Source: Chaenocephalus aceratus
Taxonomy: Eukaryota > Chordata > Actinopteri > Perciformes > Channichthyidae
Assembly: GCA_023974075.1 (NCBI GenBank)
Contig: CM043792.1
Location: 12,009,456-12,073,455, forward strand
Length of the DNA: 64,000 nt
Direction of reading: 5' to 3'
Shown piece by piece: positions 60,301 to 64,000 of this stretch. Below the pieces are notes generated by a model. It did not search any database. It was not told where the DNA came from and saw only the letters and a list, made by a program, of their open reading frames with translations. Position 1 is the first letter of the stretch, and the number at the start of each line of letters is the position of its first letter. A program made the position numbers and the translations under genes.

Positions 60301-63035
60301 GTTTGACCCCAGAGGTATGCAAGCTTTAGCCAAAAGAGGGGAGCGTTCACTGGTGATTGGTGTGATGTGAAGCACCAGATGCTACCGTTGCAGATTAGGG
60401 TAACAGGGTTTGTTTTTACCAGAGAGTTTGACTGCTTGAAGATAGCTTAGTCAGATCCCTTTAAAAGCAATGTTGCACACCTGTTATTAAAATACATTTA
60501 AAGGTCAGGATTTCGCAATTTCAGAAACTTTGTAGTCACTCGATGCCAATGAAATGATCATAGAAATTCCATGATTCTCAATACCAATTGGATGAGACTC
60601 AAATAAATCAACACATCCCATGTACTTCAACATACACTGCTTTATTACCACTGATTTATGTGAGGAAGTTAAGTCATAATTCTCTCTAATATCTGTTTTT
60701 CAGTGCGAATGTGAGTAAATAGAACCTGAATGCACCATAGTGCAACTCTCTGGAACCTTCAATGCTGCTAATTGCTGACGTTAACTAGCTCTCCTTTCTC
60801 TGAGAAAAGAGAAAGACATTTATTATCTTCCAGAACTATTTCAAACCTACAGAAATCTGTCATTTTAATCAATATAACAGTGAATTTAATTTCATCGCTT
60901 GAAATGGCGACGCATGTTTTCTTTTGATTGAGTGTTAAAGTTTATTATCTTTTGACAATAGCTTCGGGCCATGACAGCATAATATCTGACCACACTGAGA
61001 TTCTTCCCCTTGAGGTAAAGTAAATTATCTACTCACGAAAGCCTGCCAAACAGTTGACTGTACTTCTGCAATTAGCTATCCTGAAGTTACAATTGACTTT
61101 ATACTAGGGCTATGAGCTTTGAATGCAGGAAGGAAATGGTTTTCATGCCAGATATATATCGTGACTTTCTGGTTGAACTACATTCAAGAAAAAGCGCAAC
61201 GTTGCAGGAAATGTCTATATTGACAAAGATATGTTTGCAGTCAGTTAAGAAAGCCATCGTTTAAGTTATGTGTTTAACCGTTCTGAAAACTGCAGTTGGT
61301 GTTGGTGTACTGTATGTCTTAGTACATTTACTCAAGTTCATTATTTGCTAACACATACTAAAGACTCACGTATGGTTTAGTTTTAACGGTGGATGTTAAT
61401 GCGAATCAACCCAGCGGCTGTCAACATAAAACTGTCTTCCAGCAAAACTTGTTTGGAGACTGGTCAGGCCCAAACATGTACAGGACACGTAAGGTGCAAT
61501 AAGGAAATGCTAATAGCCTCGCATGGTCTGCATTGCATTCACGGATTTGAAACCCAGTGTGGCTGTTAAACGCTTCATTGCTAATGCTCATCATGTTTGT
61601 TTATCAAAGTAGGCCGCAGTAAAGATGCCTTAAAGACAAGAGTACTAAAATGGAAAGCGTGTTAGTTAATAGTTTTCTGTGTTGTTGTACAATGTGTAGC
61701 CTGCTGTGTCTTGTTACAGGATGATTTATCTTCAGCTCAGATCGTGTACTGTATTGTATTGAGCAAAGACACCGCTTTTGAAATAATTAAGAATGTTAAT
61801 CCCAGCCGTTGCTGGACTTCGTCCAAAACGGAGAGTAACCTTTTAATCACCTGGAAAAACAAGTTCCCATGAATTACAGTATCAACTGATGCTTTCCTGG
61901 CAAATAACAATTACATAGACTATAATAACACAGTCATAATATGTCGCTCTTTGTTGCTGTGTTTGCCGAAAGTGGGAGTGGCTAAAAATGGTTGAGTCCT
62001 AATTTTGCTGTAGGCGGTATGGTTTGTTATAAAAGCTTCGAGATGTAAATCAACCCCAATAAAAGGACATGTGACATCAGTAACGTGCACACACACATCT
62101 TAACATATCCACCTGGGGAGGTTTTATTTGACTGGAAAACAAAATGGATATGAGGAAAGAGAATCAAAAGGGATTCCAGAATAATACAGGGAAGATCTCC
62201 GGTGTCTTGTCTTTTGTCTTGGTCAAGGTGATTGTCACAATGCTACAATGTACTTTCAATAAAAAGATCTAGAAATCCTGAATGCACTCCATTTTTAAAT
62301 AATACAAAAAAGAAGCCAGCAAAAGTCTTCCCCTGAATATGTGTGAAAAAAGTTTGAGTAGGTTTACAAAACCATAGGAAATGTTCTTAAAGTAAAAAAA
62401 AGAAAATGAACTTTATGTGAATGTAACTAGTAGTAATGGATAAGCAGTAGCCAAGTCATCGATAAACAGCAAAATGAATGAATAAACAGATTTGAACTCA
62501 TCTTACTTGTACTAAGAAAATGAGATAATTAGCTAAATGCTGGTCCATAGTTGACATTGATAGCTGAATGTTACGGGTGAATGGATGAAATAATCTGACT
62601 GGGCTGTGGTGGGATGTCTAATAAATAGGGTTGAGAACCAGTGGTTTGGTAACAATGCATACTATTTTATAATCCCATCGTAAATGTAAAAACAAAAATA
62701 TTAATCTGTAATCTTATCCCAATATTTCCCTCTAAAAAAAATTCAATAGTGTAAAGACGCATCCAATTAGGATTGAGTGTATTTAGTTACTTTCCACCAC
62801 AGCTGCTGTCGCTCTGTTTAGCTGCATTGAACCCCCTACTCCTCTCCCCCCCACTTGTTTCCCCCAGGTGGTGGCCATAGTGATGGACCTGCTGACAGAC
62901 CTGCAGATCCTCCAGGACCTGCTGGATGCCTCATCACGGCGGGGGGTGGCTGTCTACGCTGTGCTGGAGGCCAGGGGAGTGCCCCACTTCCTGGATATGT
63001 GCACACGGCTGCAGATTAATGCAGTCCATCTGCGG
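57309..63035 (+). CDS. fam83f: FAM83F, first two coding exons (partial, continues past the window)
   Basis: FAM83 proteins carry an N-terminal DUF1669 domain with a phospholipase D-like fold that lacks lipase activity and anchors casein kinase 1. Exon 1 is 57309-57782 (158 codons) and exon 2 62868-63035 (56 codons), with GT-AG borders and phase 0. The start MADSQLLCLDDEHVNE matches FAM83F, as do FYYSEEQRAALERLL, LKEDNIKDFLSARE, YWPEMSDTEVPPLDIGW, HIKQVVRGLIQEARK and VVAIVMDLLTDLQILQDL. The next exon (family NIRVR...) is beyond 64000. Intron 1 is 5.1 kb. The same order and strand as grap2 reproduces human 22q13.1. Teleosts have two copies; I cannot say which this is. Confidence 0.92.
57783..62867. 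other. fam83f intron 1
   Basis: AT-rich intron of 5.1 kb. A fragment starting CAGGGGTGCCCAATAAG at 58974 resembles a hAT end (family with CAGGGGTGCCCAA termini) and is followed by GATCGACCGGTCGATCGC; the other end was not found. No other exon recognised. Confidence 0.6.
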
Positions 63036-64000
63036 GTGAGCTCAGCAAACACAGGAGAGCATGTAGGAGGGAGGAGGCTCCCTCCTACAACACACAGAGG
63101 AAACATGGAGAGTGGGTCATTCCTCTCCTCCTTAAATCCACAATGGCAGTGGCTGCAATAATTATCATGGATTAAAACAAATTGTATGAGTCTTTCACAA
63201 CGTACTATCCCAATTTGTCCGCAATTAAAACATAATCTAACATTACTGGAGCCAGAGGTTGGAGGTAATGTTCCCAGGATAAAAAACCGTTTTGAAGTCC
63301 TACATTTACCAGATGTTCTGCAGAATTTCTGTCATACATTTACGAGGAACACATTTAAGCACAATCTTTCTAATTTTCCTTCTGGTAAAATTGTGACATA
63401 AATGTAAGAGAATGTTTCTGCCAATGTGTTTTGACCTACACGCTTCAAACGGCCCATATTAGAACAAATTGAATTTGTTAAGGACAGTTCCAATTGTTTT
63501 ATTATTTTAGGGATGTACCGAGTATACAATCATTTCCAAAATTCACAACATGTTTTATCCAACAAAATACTGCTTAATATTTGTCACCATTGGAGGTATA
63601 ACGACATGATCATTGCGGTTAAAAACGGTTTGCTTCCGAGCATGACGCACACAAAGAAAAGCCTGCACCTTTATTACCAGGGAGGCCTATCGGCAATCTC
63701 ACAGCACCATAAATCCATTTAACTAATCACAATAACAAATTCCCTTTTGTATTGGGTCATGATGTCATTAAACATTTTGAAAGACACCTAAAGCTTCATT
63801 TGAAAACATCACAAGAAGCTCTGAATGTAAGAACAATATTTAAAAAGTATAAAAGGGGGGATGTCTGCCATAAGATCTTTGAGGAATTTAAAATATAAGA
63901 TGCTGAAAAAAGGCCTTTTCCCCCCATGTATTTATTTAAGGGTTAAACATAATCCTCCTACTTTTATAAACTAACATTTCGTACACGTCTAATCTCACTG
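63036..64000. other. Start of fam83f intron 2
   Basis: No further FAM83F exon is visible before the window ends. Short open frames on both strands lack family resemblance. Confidence 0.5.

Overview
The window looks like a piece of a teleost fish nuclear genome. Its genes are split by GT-AG introns, its proteins are vertebrate-type, and the space between exons is packed with transposons typical of fish: hAT, Harbinger, TTAA-site elements, Rex3/RTE-like LINE tails, tRNA-derived SINEs and long microsatellites. I see no bacterial operons, CRISPR arrays or viral genes.

Four protein-coding genes can be supported. On the minus strand, 10871-15186 holds kat8 (MOF, the MYST histone H4K16 acetyltransferase) in 11 exons. 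Every exon matches the family, but exon 5 carries an apparent 2-bp deletion that breaks the frame. Also on the minus strand, 19702-28757 holds rnf25 (RWD plus RING ubiquitin ligase) in 10 exons, with a 3.2-kb intron full of repeats. On the plus strand, 47684-55881 holds grap2 (GADS-like SH3-SH2-SH3 adaptor) in 7 coding exons. Just downstream, the first two coding exons of fam83f lie at 57309-63035 and the gene runs off the window. grap2 and fam83f are also neighbours in human (22q13.1). kat8 and rnf25 are not linked to them or to each other in human.

Layout: 1-10.7 kb is repeat-rich, with three levels of nesting at 2954-6085 and hAT relics at 7005-8771 and 9829-10660. kat8 fills 10.9-15.2 kb and a largely featureless gap with a possible promoter spans 15.2-19.7 kb. 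rnf25 fills 19.7-28.8 kb; its large last intron hosts several hAT copies, including one whose empty target site survives in a paralogous repeat at 40.15 kb. The stretch 28.8-47.6 kb has no convincing coding gene but holds the most unusual DNA structures: an interrupted inverted-repeat element (33084-35537), two purine/pyrimidine mirror tracts, and a 3.35-kb element with about 0.8-kb inverted arms inserted into the B-box of a tRNA-like sequence (42078-45424). grap2 and fam83f occupy 47.6-64 kb.

The genes are unrelated in pathway: chromatin acetylation, ubiquitylation, immune-receptor adaptor signalling and a CK1-binding scaffold. Boundaries were set by eye from splice sites, reading phase and family knowledge. 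Transposon superfamily names rest on terminal repeats and target-site duplications. I recognised no complete new gene system.
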